64,000 nucleotides of DNA from Chaenocephalus aceratus (GCA_023974075.1 CM043801.1:27445736-27509735), one strand, 5' to 3'; shown: positions 18,973 through 32,617, counted from the first letter of the stretch. The notes: generated from the letters alone by a model not told the origin. Numbers and translations: made by a program.

Positions 18973-21052
18973 AATTAGGCATTCCACTTTCAAGAATTTG
19001 TCATAGCTTCTGTTCCAGAGCTTTATTTCTTAGAATCACAACGTATTTCTCTCAATGTAGAGCAACTTGAAAGAGACAACTTACCCAATGACTAATTTCT
19101 CTTCGTGTCTGCCCCTCAGCTGTGTTAACCATGCTGTTTTCATATTTCGTGCATGGGATCTGCTCTGATTGCTCAAGATGTCAGTTCACCCATACAAAGG
19201 AGAATATATATACACAGTGTACTAAAAAGAAATAAGAACCAGTGACACATCAAAAGCTGCACCACTTGAAACCTTCATAATGCATCTGAAACCAGACAGG
19301 ACTGGATCTTGTGTTTGCAGGGAAAATCTGATCTGAGGACACATGATATACCAGCAACATGCCATTCTGATTTCCTCTCTGAAAACCATTTGTGCTCATC
19401 CTTTATTAGATTACTCCACAAATATTGTTTTGATGCAAATGCCAATGTAGGCATCTAAGCCTGTTTTGTCTTGTGTTTTAGACTCTCCGTGTTTAGCAGG
19501 AAGTGTGGGAACATCGCCGGGGCCAGAGGCCACACTTTGTTCTCTCTCTGCTGCGGTCTGGCCCAGTCCGGTCTGTAGGGGCCATTTTGAGGAAGGTGGT
19601 CATAACAATAATGCTCTGACTCACCAGTGAGCTGCACGGGCGTTTTGGCAATTTCCATGATGCATTAAAATCTACATCATTATTCTTACAATCAGGAGAC
19701 ATATTCAGTATGCCAGATAACAGATGGCACAGAGAGGCTACAAAGGATCAGTGATGGCAACATGTTTTACCTCTCCACATTTTACTGCTGCTATGAAGAA
19801 AACAAAGTAAGCCCCTTCTTCCAGAGATTTTTGATAGCAAAAGTTGAACAACTCATTGCCACATCTAAGTGTGAGTGAAGCTTTTTTATTTTTAAATGTA
19901 ACTTCTGTCCTGTTTTCTTAGTTTTCTGGGCTGAGTGCCACCGATTGGGAGAAAAGACAGGAATTGATTGTATTGAGAGATGAACTAAAGCTATGTTGAC
20001 AATAACAAGAGTGTAGGATAACACCAGTGTTTTGCTTTAGAAGGCCTTTCAGGAAAAAGTGACCTAACAATATAAAGCATAAGAGTTTGTTTCGAATTAT
20101 TATTTGAATACATATTGATTGATTATTATAATTAATGCATTATTTTGATTTGTATAGTTTTGTAGATGCAGGAAATAACTCAACCTGGTTTATTGTGCAG
20201 TGTCATCTTGCTTGATGTGTTTTCAAAATCTTCATCTATATACAATAAATTGTTGAATACATTTAGTGAAATTCAAATTCAATATTTCCACCTGAAATCT
20301 AAGTGCAAGAATTAAGTGACATTATAAAAGGTGGGTGCATATGTCAATTAACGTTTAAAACAACAAACAGGTCATCAACACCACTGCAGAAAACATGACC
20401 AAACAAAAGGAAGGGGTTTTCTGGGCTGGTGGTCCTGAAGTGAACAATGAGCAGCAAGCTGTATTTTCACTAATCACTGCATTAGTTTTATTTTCTTGCT
20501 TCTTTCTGACAAAAAAAGGAAACATTTAAATCACTTGTGAATTTTTCTAGATTACATTTGTTGCATTGTGTTGACTTTCTCTTTGTGACGTTTCATTATA
20601 CTTTTTAAGAATTAGGTAAAGGATAAGAAATATTTTTCATAGAATATCCTCTCTTTAACATGTGTTTATTTACAGCTAACACTCAGTAAGACAGAAATAC
20701 ACTCACATACATTTACAAGTACATTAAAGTAACAAAAACATCACATTCCTGCATCACTAACCTCTAATACCCTCCTTATCCATATATACATGAATATATA
20801 TATAAAATACCTAAACATGCAATATTCAAAGCATTATTATTAAAGTCATTCTGAAAAGGGGGCAAGGAGGGGTGAAGTGTAAGAAAATATCTTAGTGAAG
20901 GTCATACACTCAACGGTTTCCCCACTGAGGGTCAGACGAGCCTCCGTCTGTTTCTGCTCAGCTTTGGTACGACTGCAGCGTTGTCCAGTCCGCCAGCTGG
21001 TGCTGACAGTCAGCAGGAACCCGGGCCGATGGCGGCCAGATGGTGATGCTAA

Positions 21053-21055
<3 letters not shown>

Positions 21056-21137
<82 letters not shown>
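21056..21137. repeat. (CA)n microsatellite
   Basis: About 41 pure CA units. Confidence 0.97.
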
Positions 21138-21139
<2 letters not shown>

Positions 21140-22578
21140 TGAGGTGAATAGCACATCCTCCACTGGAGAGCGAAGGAGTCGTAGCTACCTCAGCCGACCC
21201 GACTACATGCTGCTTTTATTTCAGAGGCAGAGGAAAAGCTCCAAGAGGGAAACTTGAACTGAGGCTCAGGAGGAGTGAGGTCACTGCAATGTGTAACATC
21301 AGTTAAACACCGTTAGACCTTAGAGACAAGTCATAACAACGCCAATACCCCTATGAATAAGGCATTGTAAAGATTCTTTTTACGGTTTAAGTGTATTCAA
21401 TAAAATGGACTTAGTAAATCAAGTTTCTGAATGTTTACCTCTTCATTATTTATTATATTCCATTTATCATTTAATATCTAAGTCTAGGAAAAGCATAAAT
21501 ACAAACTTTTTGCAATTTCTCTTTCCATTCTATAATGTTTTTTTTTACCTTTATCTGCAGTTTAATCTATCAAACTTTAAATTAAAGTTCAAGTTTAAAA
21601 CACAGATTTTTAAAGCTGAAATCTGTGTTAGATAAACTGGATTTCTTTAACAGTAAAACATTTGACAATAGCAAGCTTTATCCGTGCAGCTGCTTTTAAG
21701 CTTAAGGGGTCAAATAGCAGATTTTCTTGTAAAAGAATAAACAATTACAAATCAGTACAATCACAGAAACACAATGAGCAGGAGACAGTGTTTTAAACAG
21801 ACGTTTGATTCATCACCAACATCTGTTGTATTGTTTCATGTAAAACTCCATGTGTCGTGTTTGTCTAAACTCATATTACTCGTCATTACTCAAGCTAATG
21901 AAAGCTTTGGAAAGGCCTTTTCAATGCGCTGTTTGACCAGCTGACCTGTACAGCTTGTTCCCCAACAACAGCTCAAACCTCAGAGAGCAACCACAGGCTG
22001 ACACTCAAATATTCGTGATGCACTATTTTATTTTATTTGTGTCAAAAGAGAGAAGGAAATGATCTCTTATGAAGCCACATTATAACTGATGAATCCTTTC
22101 ATTGGAAATGTTTGCTAAATGAAATCAATACATAAGAATATTAGCTTTCTTTGCTCTATAAGTCATCTTGTTTTTTCTCCCTCATTTCCGTCTGGTGTTT
22201 ACCAAACAGAAGTGTTTTTCTTCTTTCTTTCGACACTTGGACTCTCCCCAGCAGAGAGTAGTCTGCTCTGGATGGCAGAGTGGACTGGCAGATTGCCGTT
22301 CAACTACAACCATCTGTGGAGGCTCCAACACTATTCAAAAACATCTCATCTACTATGTGCTTATTATTCTCTATTTTGTGATTTTCAGTGTGATTCTTGT
22401 TAAGTGTCCTTCAATTGTTAACGTGTTTTCTCCTTACAAATAAAAAGGATCACATTCCTTTTTAGTTGAAAGATTTGAGGAGTAGTAACACGGGGAAAAA
22501 CATTGCGTTGCTTGGTTCAATGACTTCTTTTGTCGTTGTTCTTTTGGTATCAGCGTCATCACAATGGTTTGTACCCCC

Positions 22579-22641
<63 letters not shown>
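22579..22641. repeat. (GT)n microsatellite with one GC interruption
   Basis: GT units with a single GTGTGCGTGT interruption near 22606. Confidence 0.95.
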
Positions 22642-22643
<2 letters not shown>

Positions 22644-25053
22644 CATAAAAGCGTTACAGAGAATCACATGATAAAAACAAACTAAAAATGCATTCGTCTG
22701 CCTCTCAGGATATTCTTATTTCCCCAGCTTCTCGGTGGTAATGAGATCCAAATCCATGTTCAACAAGTCATGTATATAAAGTTCCATTAAAAAAAAACGT
22801 CTGCACACAGCACTTTTTTTAGCAAACACAACTCAAACAGGAGCTAATATACATTTGGTTGGGACTATTTTCAGCTGCAGATTAAAACACATTTGTTTGC
22901 TTCTATTAGTATTGTTTAAAACAGCAGGACTGTCAAAGTTGTGTCAAAATATAACACAAAGTATTCATAATAATGAAAGAACAGTGTTGGCTAATAGTTT
23001 CTAGACAACAAAATGGAGGTCTATGGAAAAGAGGAATAAGTTACACACGCTTTTGCTAAAGACTAAACATGTTATTGAGATCAGTTAAACATTTAAATTG
23101 ATGGTTAATTTACTTTTCATGGGATTGGTTGACAACAAGTATGAAAATACAGAACCACAATCTCCCTTGATATGTAAAATAGTGTTTTTTCTATTCATCC
23201 CCATATTGTGGAGAAGCTGAATATTGAATGTGAATGAGCAATTCTGAATGAAAGATGTGTTTCATGTTGTCTGCTAGTATTCATCCAACATTGTTTTACT
23301 GTCCTCTGCGGACACACGCTGGATGCCTTCCCAAAACCTAATCTAAAAATAATATGAAATTCATTTCCTTTCCTCTTCTGTGGAGTAGGATCCACTATGA
23401 GGCCTTACAGAGGGGACCACCATCCACGCTCGTCATCCTGACAGACTCTATTTGTTATTCCAGGCAACTGCCGCACCCGATAGACCTCCAGCGCCCGCGA
23501 GCAGTCTCATTGAAACTCCGTCTCTCTGATTCCCCGCCACAGAGCGTTCCCTGAGACCTAATCTGTCCGCTCTCTGTCTATTCCCCCTCTCCTCCTCCTC
23601 CTCTTTCAGCTCATTTACCCGTGAGTCATCGCTGTGGTTTGGACTGGGGATCAAGAGGGTGCAGATGGATGAATACGTCTCAAACAGGAATGGAGTTAAA
23701 CCCCAGGGTTAAGCGAAGCCTGGTTGCAAACCACTACAACCTTTTTTTGAGTTAATTATGTGACAAAGCTGCCATCCAGCCATTTTCTTTTTTTTTTGTG
23801 GTGGTGGTGAAGGAGAAATTGAAAAACCAGCATGCACAGTTAATGTGAGCGGGGGCTGAATCCATCAGCCGTGTGCATCCAGCCTTAAAGGAGAGGTTAT
23901 GGTTTAAGGCACAGCATCCAAGAGCCAAATTGAATATTGTATTTCAGCTCAGTGAAGAGATTCTCTTCAAAATGAGCTTCAAAGGAGATGTCAAGCCTGA
24001 CCACAGGGGGAAAGAAAGCATGCAATCTGAATCTCATGCAACACACTTATAATGCTGGGTTGCTACAACTCTTCTTTTATGATTAGGATGTTATTCCTCG
24101 TGGTAAACTATATTATACCAGAAAAACAAAGTTAAACTACCATCCATCACAGCTTACAGACTAACCACCTGGATCAACTTTGAGCCACCATATTTCCTGT
24201 TTTTCGTTTTCCTGGCCAATATTTGTACTGTATGGTTCAATTACTTTCAAGTATCCCTAAATGTAAAATGTTCCGGATAAACTGTCCTGAATATATACGA
24301 CTGCTTGTGTTTTTATTACTGTTTGACTTCATTGTAGCAGTGCTGCCATGTTTCCAGATCTCACTTTCAGAACAAAAAGCTCTTTACAGAAATATTATTT
24401 ATCGTCCCTGCTTTCGTATTTATTTAGCTGTTTCTTAACTCTTGAGTTTTACATCACTGACCCCTGAATATTTACTGAGATTAAATATATTCAATGATGT
24501 TTCAATATCTAGGACAATCTCGTATCTTACTGTAGCATATTATTACATGCTTTATATGCAGTGTGATTCAGCATGATGATTGTATGTATATGTTAGAGTT
24601 AAAGATTATAATCCTTCATTTAGGCTTCATCCTCTTTTTGCTTTTTTTTGTATATCATTTTTACAGTTTTTTTCTTTGACTTTTGTGTGGTTGATGAGAT
24701 TTGGCTGCTCTAACAACAAGCAACGACCCAAGCAGTTAGATGAACTCACCAGCAAACCTATTCCTATTCTATCACTTGGACAAAACAACAGCATATGAGA
24801 AAATTATAATTATGTCGTATACATTTAAATATAACCATGTGTGGGCTGTAAACATCATTTTGATGTTGACCAACTTTGTGCAGTTTTCTTTACACAATGA
24901 ATCATCATCACAAACATTTTAGATGCTCACACTCTCAGATTAGCTTCTTAACATTTATAAAATAAAATATCCAACCAACACACTGTGAAGAGATTTTAAG
25001 ATGATACCTTTGCCGTGTGTGTAGCCTCTTTCTTTATTTTCAAACAACACAGT

Positions 25054-25055
<2 letters not shown>

Positions 25056-25110
<55 letters not shown>
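25056..25110. repeat. (CA)n microsatellite
   Basis: About 27 CA units. Confidence 0.96.
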
Positions 25111-25113
<3 letters not shown>

Positions 25114-26272
25114 ATTTGTATCTGGTTACAGAGTGTTTGGGAGGTCTGGCTGCACTGTGGTGTTTTGGCAGTCACATTTATGAGCCTCGTGCTTCACGTC
25201 TTGTTGCGCTACCGAGGAGAGGGTGAGATTAAAAGTCTAGTTTATACTGCACAAGTGGCAAAAATACTTCTCATTATTCATTTATCAACATATGTAGCTT
25301 TGTTTGCCCTCTGCTCACTGTTATCTCTACAAACACATTGTATGAATTAAGCAAATTAGCTGTCAGAGAGATTATTCTCCCACCAGCTTGAATGAGCCCG
25401 GACAGACTTTCGTTCATTTAATTTTAATACGTTTTCCTCCTATGAGATGCCCATTAATTGTTCTATAATTAGGTGTAGTCATCCATTCCATTTGTTTTTC
25501 ATGAACATACTTGACAAACTTGGGGAGCTGAGTAACCAACCAACCTTTCTCGTCTCATGTTAGAATATTTCATTTTATTCAGAGGCTGGTGAAGCAGCCG
25601 GAGGTTAACGCAAACCAGATCCAATTTAATCTCCGCTCCGTCAGCCTTCGTTAAAACGCAACAGTGGAGAGAAGCAGCAGACCTGAGCCCCAGGTTGTGC
25701 CATGCCGTCTACAAATGCTTGATGTAGGAACATTGGTACTGACAGGGACATATATTGTTACAGCTGCAATTTCTATGTTGCACAGACTACCTTTGTTTTG
25801 GTGTTGTTTTCCTTCAGCAAAAAAAAGACAATATTTGAGACAGGGAGGCCAGTTATAACCTGAACTTAAATATGTACCCACTTTAGTTTGTTTTTGTGAT
25901 CAACCTTACCAAATGATCCAAATATTTGGTCCAAAAAATAACCAAAAACGTGAATCTATTATTTAAAATTGTGAATTCTAGCTGTGTGTTTGTGCTCGGT
26001 GGTTGAAATCTGAATTCTTTATCTGTGATTCTTCATCTCCACCGAGAGGGTTGGCATTTTTTCTTCTTGTCACGCTCGTCTCTATCAAATCCAGAACACC
26101 AACTTTTATAACAGCCCATAAATGCTTCAAATGATGCCTTACACAACCCCTAATGGCCTGTTTTCATTACCATAAACATGCTATAATTTTAAATATGTAT
26201 TTGTGATGGATTTACTATTTGAAATTGTGGCAGCAGATCCAAATTACATTTTGTGAGCTTGAATGACAGAGA

Positions 26273-26407
26273 GAAGAAGAAGAAGAAGAAGAAGAAGAAG
26301 AAGAAGAAGAAGAAGAAGAAGAAGAAGAAGAAGAAGAAGAAGAAGAAGAAGAAGAAGAAGAAGAAGAAGAAGAAGAAGAAGAAGAAGAAGAAGAAGAAGA
26401 AGAAGAA
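26273..26407. repeat. (GAA)n trinucleotide array, about 45 units
   Basis: Perfect GAA repeats for 135 bp. The strand is all purine and a mirror repeat, so it can form triplex DNA. Poly-Lys, poly-Arg and poly-Phe frames over it are artefacts. Confidence 0.97.
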
Positions 26408-26983
26408 TGTTGTTTCCTTCTTCTTGTTTTTATCGAATTGTTTATACATCATGGACCACTGCCATCCTGTGGGGGAATGTTCAGGTTTATAGAAGTTAAC
26501 ACGCGCCTGCTGTTGAAAATAAAGGTTTAACATTCCTTTCTCACTTATTGTATTGTATAACAAAAAAAGCCTCTTTAGTGTGACATTTTGAGAATAACAC
26601 TTATTCGCTTTCTTACAGAGAATTAGATAAGAACACTGATGTGACTCTGAGACGAGAATGCTATCTCCTCATCCAACTCTCTGCGAGACAACATTTCAAC
26701 ATCTTTCCCAGAAAGTCAAACTAAAGTAAAACTACTTAAGCGGCACCATTTAGCCCTGTTTTGATCCATCAAATGCCGTTTCATTTTTCTCGCTGTCAGT
26801 GAACAAGAGACAAATTGTGGCATTATAAGCCTGTTGAAATTGTCCACCCCCTTGATACTCACTTTCAATGTTTCTCCCTTTGTGGAAAGAGAGGGACGAG
26901 TGCCATCCGGTTACTGGTAGAGCCAGCAGACCATGTGGAAAGTCTGCTTCAGAGTGGCGTTCATTCAAAACCCCAGCATGTAC

Positions 26984-26985
<2 letters not shown>

Positions 26986-27058
<73 letters not shown>
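26986..27058. repeat. (TG)n microsatellite
   Basis: About 36 TG units, uninterrupted. Confidence 0.96.
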
Positions 27059-27059
<1 letters not shown>

Positions 27060-28561
27060 AGTCTGTAGATGTTTGCAGGGAAACCTTTTTTCTCCAGTCA
27101 CTGTTTTGACTTTGCCACGAGTGTACAATCCTGCCCTGTAGCACTTTTGAAAAACATTGCGTCGTAAATTGGTCCAATATGAATTTACAAACAAACAGGG
27201 TTTCCAGACTTCATCGTGCAGGCTGTAAGGAAAGGTAGAAACACGTGATCTCAACCCTTCAGTAGTATGTAAAGCCTCCTGATTCCAGCTAATGTGTGTA
27301 AAATTAAGAATAAATGGAGGTAACTTTTTAAAAGTCCCCTGAACTTGAGGCTGTTGTTTTTACGGGAAACTAATTTATGTCTCAACGGGAAAACATAAAG
27401 TCAAATCGGGATAATGTTTCATTAAGCGTATTAAATCCATTGGGTTCTGCAGGGAAGGCTGGAAGACATCGAAACAAATTAGAAATGTAAAGTCGTTTGT
27501 GGATTTGTTTACAACTTCCTGAATGTGTGCACAAAAGAAAAAAGACAGTACAACACTTTTTATTAACCGTAGATGATATACCAAAGTAGCAGTTAAATTA
27601 AATGAAAGAACTGCCACACAGTGTTGTAATTGTAATCTACACTACACAACCTTTATTAGAAAGACAAGAATCACACAAGAAATAAGTCTTTATTTAATAA
27701 AAAAAAAAACTTTTTAATTAGAGAAAAATGTTACTTTAAATATACCGAAATGTTTTAAATGAATCCAGGCAGGAGGGAGTTTATTAAGCAGGTAAGATCA
27801 CAACATTATTTCTGGGTTTGGCATTATAATTTAAAAAACAAAGGTTATGTCCACAGAGGAAACATCAGTTTTGCTTGTGTGATGGGTCGGTTGTTTTAAG
27901 CTTGAAGACAGGCTTGGATTTACATTTTGAAGATCGTTTGATATTCTGAGCACAGCTTTTCCTGTTTATAATGCAATCATTGACATTCTATTAAAATCAG
28001 CGCTCCTTTCAGGGTCTATGGTTCTCGTCATGCTGAAACCTTTCCCCGCTGTGAGTAACTGCAGACCCCCGGAGAATCTTTTCATATTGATCACAGTGTA
28101 TTGATATGTTAATGCATGGAAATGTAAGCTTCAAAAAACACTATAATGGAGGAACATATATGACCATGATAAATGTGATAGCCAGTTTTACATTCTGGAA
28201 AGCAATCATAATGTGTCATACATATACCACATATAATGGTTAATCACTTATTATGATTAAAGCCTGTATGAAGGCTCGATCAAACGAGTGCAAGTGTGTA
28301 TGTTCAGAAAAGAGTGAATCATCCAATTATAGATATTGTGAGTGGATTACACTTAAAAGAGAGTGACACTATCCCCCTTTAAATAGGACACATTCACCTC
28401 CTGTGAGCGTGCCAAGTGGCTTCATAGAGACGGATAGAAACGACTAACATTTCAGCGATAAGACTTCAATAAGCATATCAATGAACAGTGTAAACGATGT
28501 ACTGCAAGAGTTGTTTGAGATGTTTCAATTGAGGTCTTTTCATCATTGCAATCCCTTGTAT

Positions 28562-28760
28562 ACATTACATGTTACTTATTAGACTCTTTATCCAAAGCGA
28601 CTTATATACTCAGTACTGTGGGCAATCCCACAGGAGCAATTTGGGGTGAAGTGTCTTGCCCAGGGACACAACGACATGCAGTGGGGTTTGAACCTGTGAC
28701 CCGCTGACCCCAACACCAAGGCTCTATCCACTGGGCTCTATCCACTGCGCCACACGCCTC
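28562..28760 (-). repeat. tRNA-derived SINE with L2-like 3' tail
   Basis: On the minus strand it starts GAGGCGTGTGGCGCAGTGG (A box, 28752-28742), has a B box GGTTCAAACCCC (28694-28683), then a body with CCCTGGGCAAGACAC. It ends with AAGTCGCTTTGGATAAAG and a (TGTAA)-type end. The tail matches the L2 LINE tails found elsewhere in this window. A 13-bp piece, AGTGGATAGAGCC, is duplicated inside the tRNA-like head. Confidence 0.75.
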
Positions 28761-29275
28761 TTATGAATAGTCTATGAATTGAAGGTGTTTGCAGAAGCAG
28801 TTTTAAAAGGAAATAGCAAACTGCAGATGCTTTACAGACATTTTTAGGCCTGCAGAATAATTGATGCTAAAAATGTAGATATGTGGACTATAAGTGTCAA
28901 GAAGGAGAGCTAGATTTGACTCCTGTAGTTTTAATGATTCAACTCTTTCTTCAGTTCACATTGTAGCTTTAAAGATATCCAATCGTTAGTTTGACATTTT
29001 AGGATGTATTCACTTCTTTGTTGGGGGTTAGATGAAAAAGTGTATATGTCTCTATGGTAAATATTAAGTTACATTTATTACATTTTATTTAACAGGGTAA
29101 TCCAAAGCGACTGCCAGTTAGCTTAGCATACAGCCTGGAAACATGGGGAAAGCAGCTTGATTGAAGTACAAATGAAGAACAGAAATACTTCCAAGCACCT
29201 CTAAAACCCCAAACTCCTTTTTACATCTCTCCACTGTACTTTATGAACTTAATTCAACTTCAGATGATCAGCGGT

Positions 29276-31709
29276 CAGTTGTTCTGGAAAACTGTCCGAC
29301 ACCTCAGGAGGGGGAAGCAGGGAACCATCCAAGCTGTGTGTACAGTAAGGATGGGACGTTGTTGACCTCAACTGATGGAGTGTTAGGGCGTTGGAAGGAA
29401 CACTTTGAGGAACTCCTGAACCCGACAACTCCGCCCTCTACTGTATGTTAGAAGTAGAGCTGGAGTATGACGGGGAATCAACACCAATCTCCCGGGGGGA
29501 GGTCACTGAGGTCGTCAAACAACTTCACAGTGGCAAAGCCCCGGGGGTGGATGAGATCCGCCCAGAAATGCTGAAAGCTCTGGGTGTTGAGGGACTGTCA
29601 TGGTTGACACGTCTCATCAACATTGCGTGGAAGTCGGAAACAGTACCGAAGGAGTGGCAGACCGGGGTGGTGGTTCCCCTTTTTAAAAAGGGGGATCAGA
29701 GGGTGGGTGCCAATTACAGAGGCATCACACTACTCAGGAAAGTTTACTCTAATACCTAATTCACACCAACGCCACTCCGGTTCAAGCTCCGTACTAGAGC
29801 TTTTCAGGTTCAGAACCAGTTCTTCGGTTTAGCTCTGGCTCTTTTCACACCGCCCAGAGTCCGACTGGTAATGCGTCGTTGCGTCATCGTTTGCGTCATG
29901 ACGTAACCGTTTGCGTGCCTGCTTCATAAAGCCAAACCGCGCGGGTGAAATCAGTTGCATTCATTTCTTATGGCTCTATCTGCAGCTTTTCCGGAGTCAT
30001 TTCTGTGGTTTAGTTATATTCTTATAAAAAAGTGTACTCGTGTCAATAAAGGTTTTTTTAAAAACACAACTGCTTCCGAGGTCGGTCTTATTTCTTAAGG
30101 TGGACTGAACCATGAGTGTGGAGTAACGTTGTATCTTTCATTTAAATGAACTGTAACCTTCACCCAGGTATGTAACAGCTGTTCTCAAATGAACACGTGA
30201 AGTAAAGTTTAATATTTATAGTTTTATAGATTTATAATGAGTTATAATGAGAGGTGATCAACGTGAATGCTCAGGTTCCACCTTAACACGCAGACACGTT
30301 TGCTCTGGCCGGACAATTTTTTGGTGCTTGAAACGAACCGGATTCCGGAGCTAAGAGGCTGCTCCGCTGCGGTCTGAAGAGGAAAACCCGGTGCTTTTCA
30401 AGCTCCAGCTCCGAACCGGCCCTGAAACACCGTTGGTGTGAATGAGGTATAAGGTACTCGAAAGGAGGGTCAGGCCGATTGTCGAACCTCAGGTTGAGGA
30501 GGAACAATGCGGATTCCGTCCTGGTCGTGGAACGACGGATCAGCTTTTTACTCTTGCAAGGATCCTGGAGGGGGCCTGGGAGTACGCTTATCCGGTCTAC
30601 ATGTGTTTTGTAGACTTGGAAAAGGCGTATGACCGAGTTCCCAGGGAGTTACTGTGGGAGGTGCTGCGGGAGTATGGGGTGAGGGGGTCTCTACTCAGGG
30701 CCATCCAATCTCTGTACTCCCAAAGCGAGAGCTGTGTCCGGGTCCTCGGCAGTAAGTCGGACCCATTTCCGGAAAGGGTTGGCCTCCGCCAGGGCTGCGC
30801 TTTCTCACCAATCCTGTTTGTAATATACATGGATCGGATTTCGAGGCGTAGTCGTGGGGGAGGGGGTCTGCAGTTCGGTGGACTAAGGATTGCACCACTG
30901 CTTTTTGCAGATGATGTGGTTCTGATGGCTTCATCGGTCTGCGACCTTCAGCACTCACTGGATCGGTTCGCAACCGAGTGTGAAGCGGCTGGGATGAGGA
31001 TCAGCACCTCCAAATCTGAGGCCATGGTTCTCAGCAGGAAACCGATGGACTGTCCACTCCAAGTAGGGAATGAGTCCTTACCCCAAGTGAAGGAGTTCAA
31101 GTATCTCGGGGTCTTGTTCTCGAGTGAGGGAACAATGGAGCGTGAGATGGGCCGGAGAATCGGAGCGGTATTGCAATCGCTTTACCGCACGTTGTGACGA
31201 AAAGAGAGCTGAGCCAGAAGGCAAAGCTCTCTGTCTACCGGGCCATTTTCGTTCCTACCCTCACCTATGGTCATGAAGGATGGGTCATGACCGAAAGAAC
31301 GAGATCGCGGATACAAGCGGGCCGAGATGGGTTTTTCTCCGCGGGGTGGCTGGTGTCTCCCTTAGGGATAAGGTGAGAAGTTCGGTCATCCGGGAGGGAC
31401 TCGGAGTTGAGCCGCTCCTCCTTTGCGTCGAAAGGAGCCAGTTGAGGTGGTTCGTGCACCTAGTTAGGATGCCACCTGGGCGCCTCCCGAGGGAGGTGTT
31501 CCAGGCACGTCCAGCTGGGAAGAGACCAAGGGGTAGACCTAGGACCAGGCGGAGGGATTATATCTCTTCGCTGGCCTGGGAGCGCCTTGGGATCCCCCAG
31601 TCAGAGCTGGTTGATGTCGCCAGGGAAAAGAAAGTTTGGGGCTCTCTGCTGGAACTGCTACCCCCGCGACCCGACCACGGATAAGCGGGAGAAGATGGAT
31701 GGATGGATG
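29276..31709 (+). pseudogene. 5'-truncated RTE/Rex3-like LINE, reverse transcriptase with breaks
   Basis: This is the C-terminal part of a non-LTR retrotransposon polyprotein. Visible are the fingers motif GKAPGVDEIRPEML, then VPLFKKGDQR, CGFRPGRGTTDQLF, FVDLEKAYDRVPREL, LRQGCAFSPILFVIYMDRIS, the catalytic FADDVVLMAS (about 30901-30935), and the late region RTRSRIQA with PPGRLPREVF. The stop TAA is followed almost at once by a tail of GATG repeats, a very short 3' end known from Rex3/RTE elements. The coding part begins mid-protein at about 29276 (FWKTVRHLRRGKQ). It has frame changes near 31190 and 31310 and a 697-bp insertion at 29753, so the copy is dead. Flanking GATGATCAGCGGT copies at 29263-29275 and 31710-31722 look like its target-site duplication (the GATG part overlaps the tail). 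Assignment to the RTE clade is from the tail and motifs. Confidence 0.88.
29753..30449. mobile_element. PIF/Harbinger-like MITE inserted in the LINE, TAA duplication
   Basis: The ends TACCTAATTCACACCAACG and CGTTGGTGTGAATGAGGTA are inverted over 19 bp with one mismatch. TAA is duplicated at 29750-29752 and 30450-30452, the 3-bp target typical of PIF/Harbinger. Further imperfect inversion (CCGGTTC, GAGCTTTT) continues inward. It is 697 bp long. Removing it with one TAA rejoins the LINE reading frame (KVYS to KVLERR). No transposase is seen. Confidence 0.85.
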
Positions 31710-31722
31710 GATGATCAGCGGT

Positions 31723-32541
31723 AAAAACACACGGGCTGTGTTTTGACGTAGCCAGAGGCAGAGAGGTAAGAATAGCAACACAGTTGTGCCTTACACGTAA
31801 AAGCAAAAATACTCAGGTTTAAACTTGACATTTGGCTTTCAGCACTTAATTGAAACAGCCAGTAAAATTGACAAATCTCTTTAAATACACGTTCCACTTC
31901 ATCCCACTTCCCTTCACTTGACATTTACTGATGCATCCACTCTACCTTTGTTCTGAATTTATTGTGTATAATATCGTTTTGTTTTGTCACATCTTTAATG
32001 AAAACTGGATTACCTAACCCAACCTACAATGGGTGATAAATAATATACAAATGATTAAACAAACAATAGGACCACAATATATTAAAATATACTGGATCAT
32101 GTTAAATCTGCTATCTCTTTACATTTGAAAGAGACTTTTAAAGTTTAAAAAGTTGTATTTATGTCCAATTCAAAACCTCGTCTCACGTTTTGTATGGGTC
32201 TTTTTTCTTTGAATCAAATAAACGAAAAAGGTGTGCTACAATACATTTAATGTTTGCAATTCAGGCCGTTTTAATGAATAGTGCTTAAAGCATTGTACTG
32301 TAAGTAAGATAAATCTGTATAAATGTATGGTTCTTCTTGGTTGTATCTCTAATTAATCCCCAGCAGTGTCGTTTCAAAAATCCCAGAACATATGTGTGTG
32401 TGGCTTTCCTCATTTTAGAGGAGCTGTTCATCGTGTGGAGTAAAATAATGTGGGTAAAATATAACATTAATCATGTTAAATTAATGTGTGTTTGTGGCTT
32501 TCTGCATGATTAACAAAAACAAATATGTTTAACCATGCACA

Positions 32542-32617
<76 letters not shown>

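Larger units (their letters stand above)
18973..28561. other. Gene-free, microsatellite-rich stretch
   Basis: Five long simple repeats (21056, 22579, 25056, 26273, 26986) in otherwise featureless sequence. No transposon with clear ends and no exon was recognised. The density of dispersed repeats is lower here than elsewhere in the window. Confidence 0.55.

Noticed and set aside
26189..26563. Poly-Lys, poly-Arg and poly-Phe frames
   Set aside because: These come directly from the (GAA)n array and have no protein features beyond the repeat.
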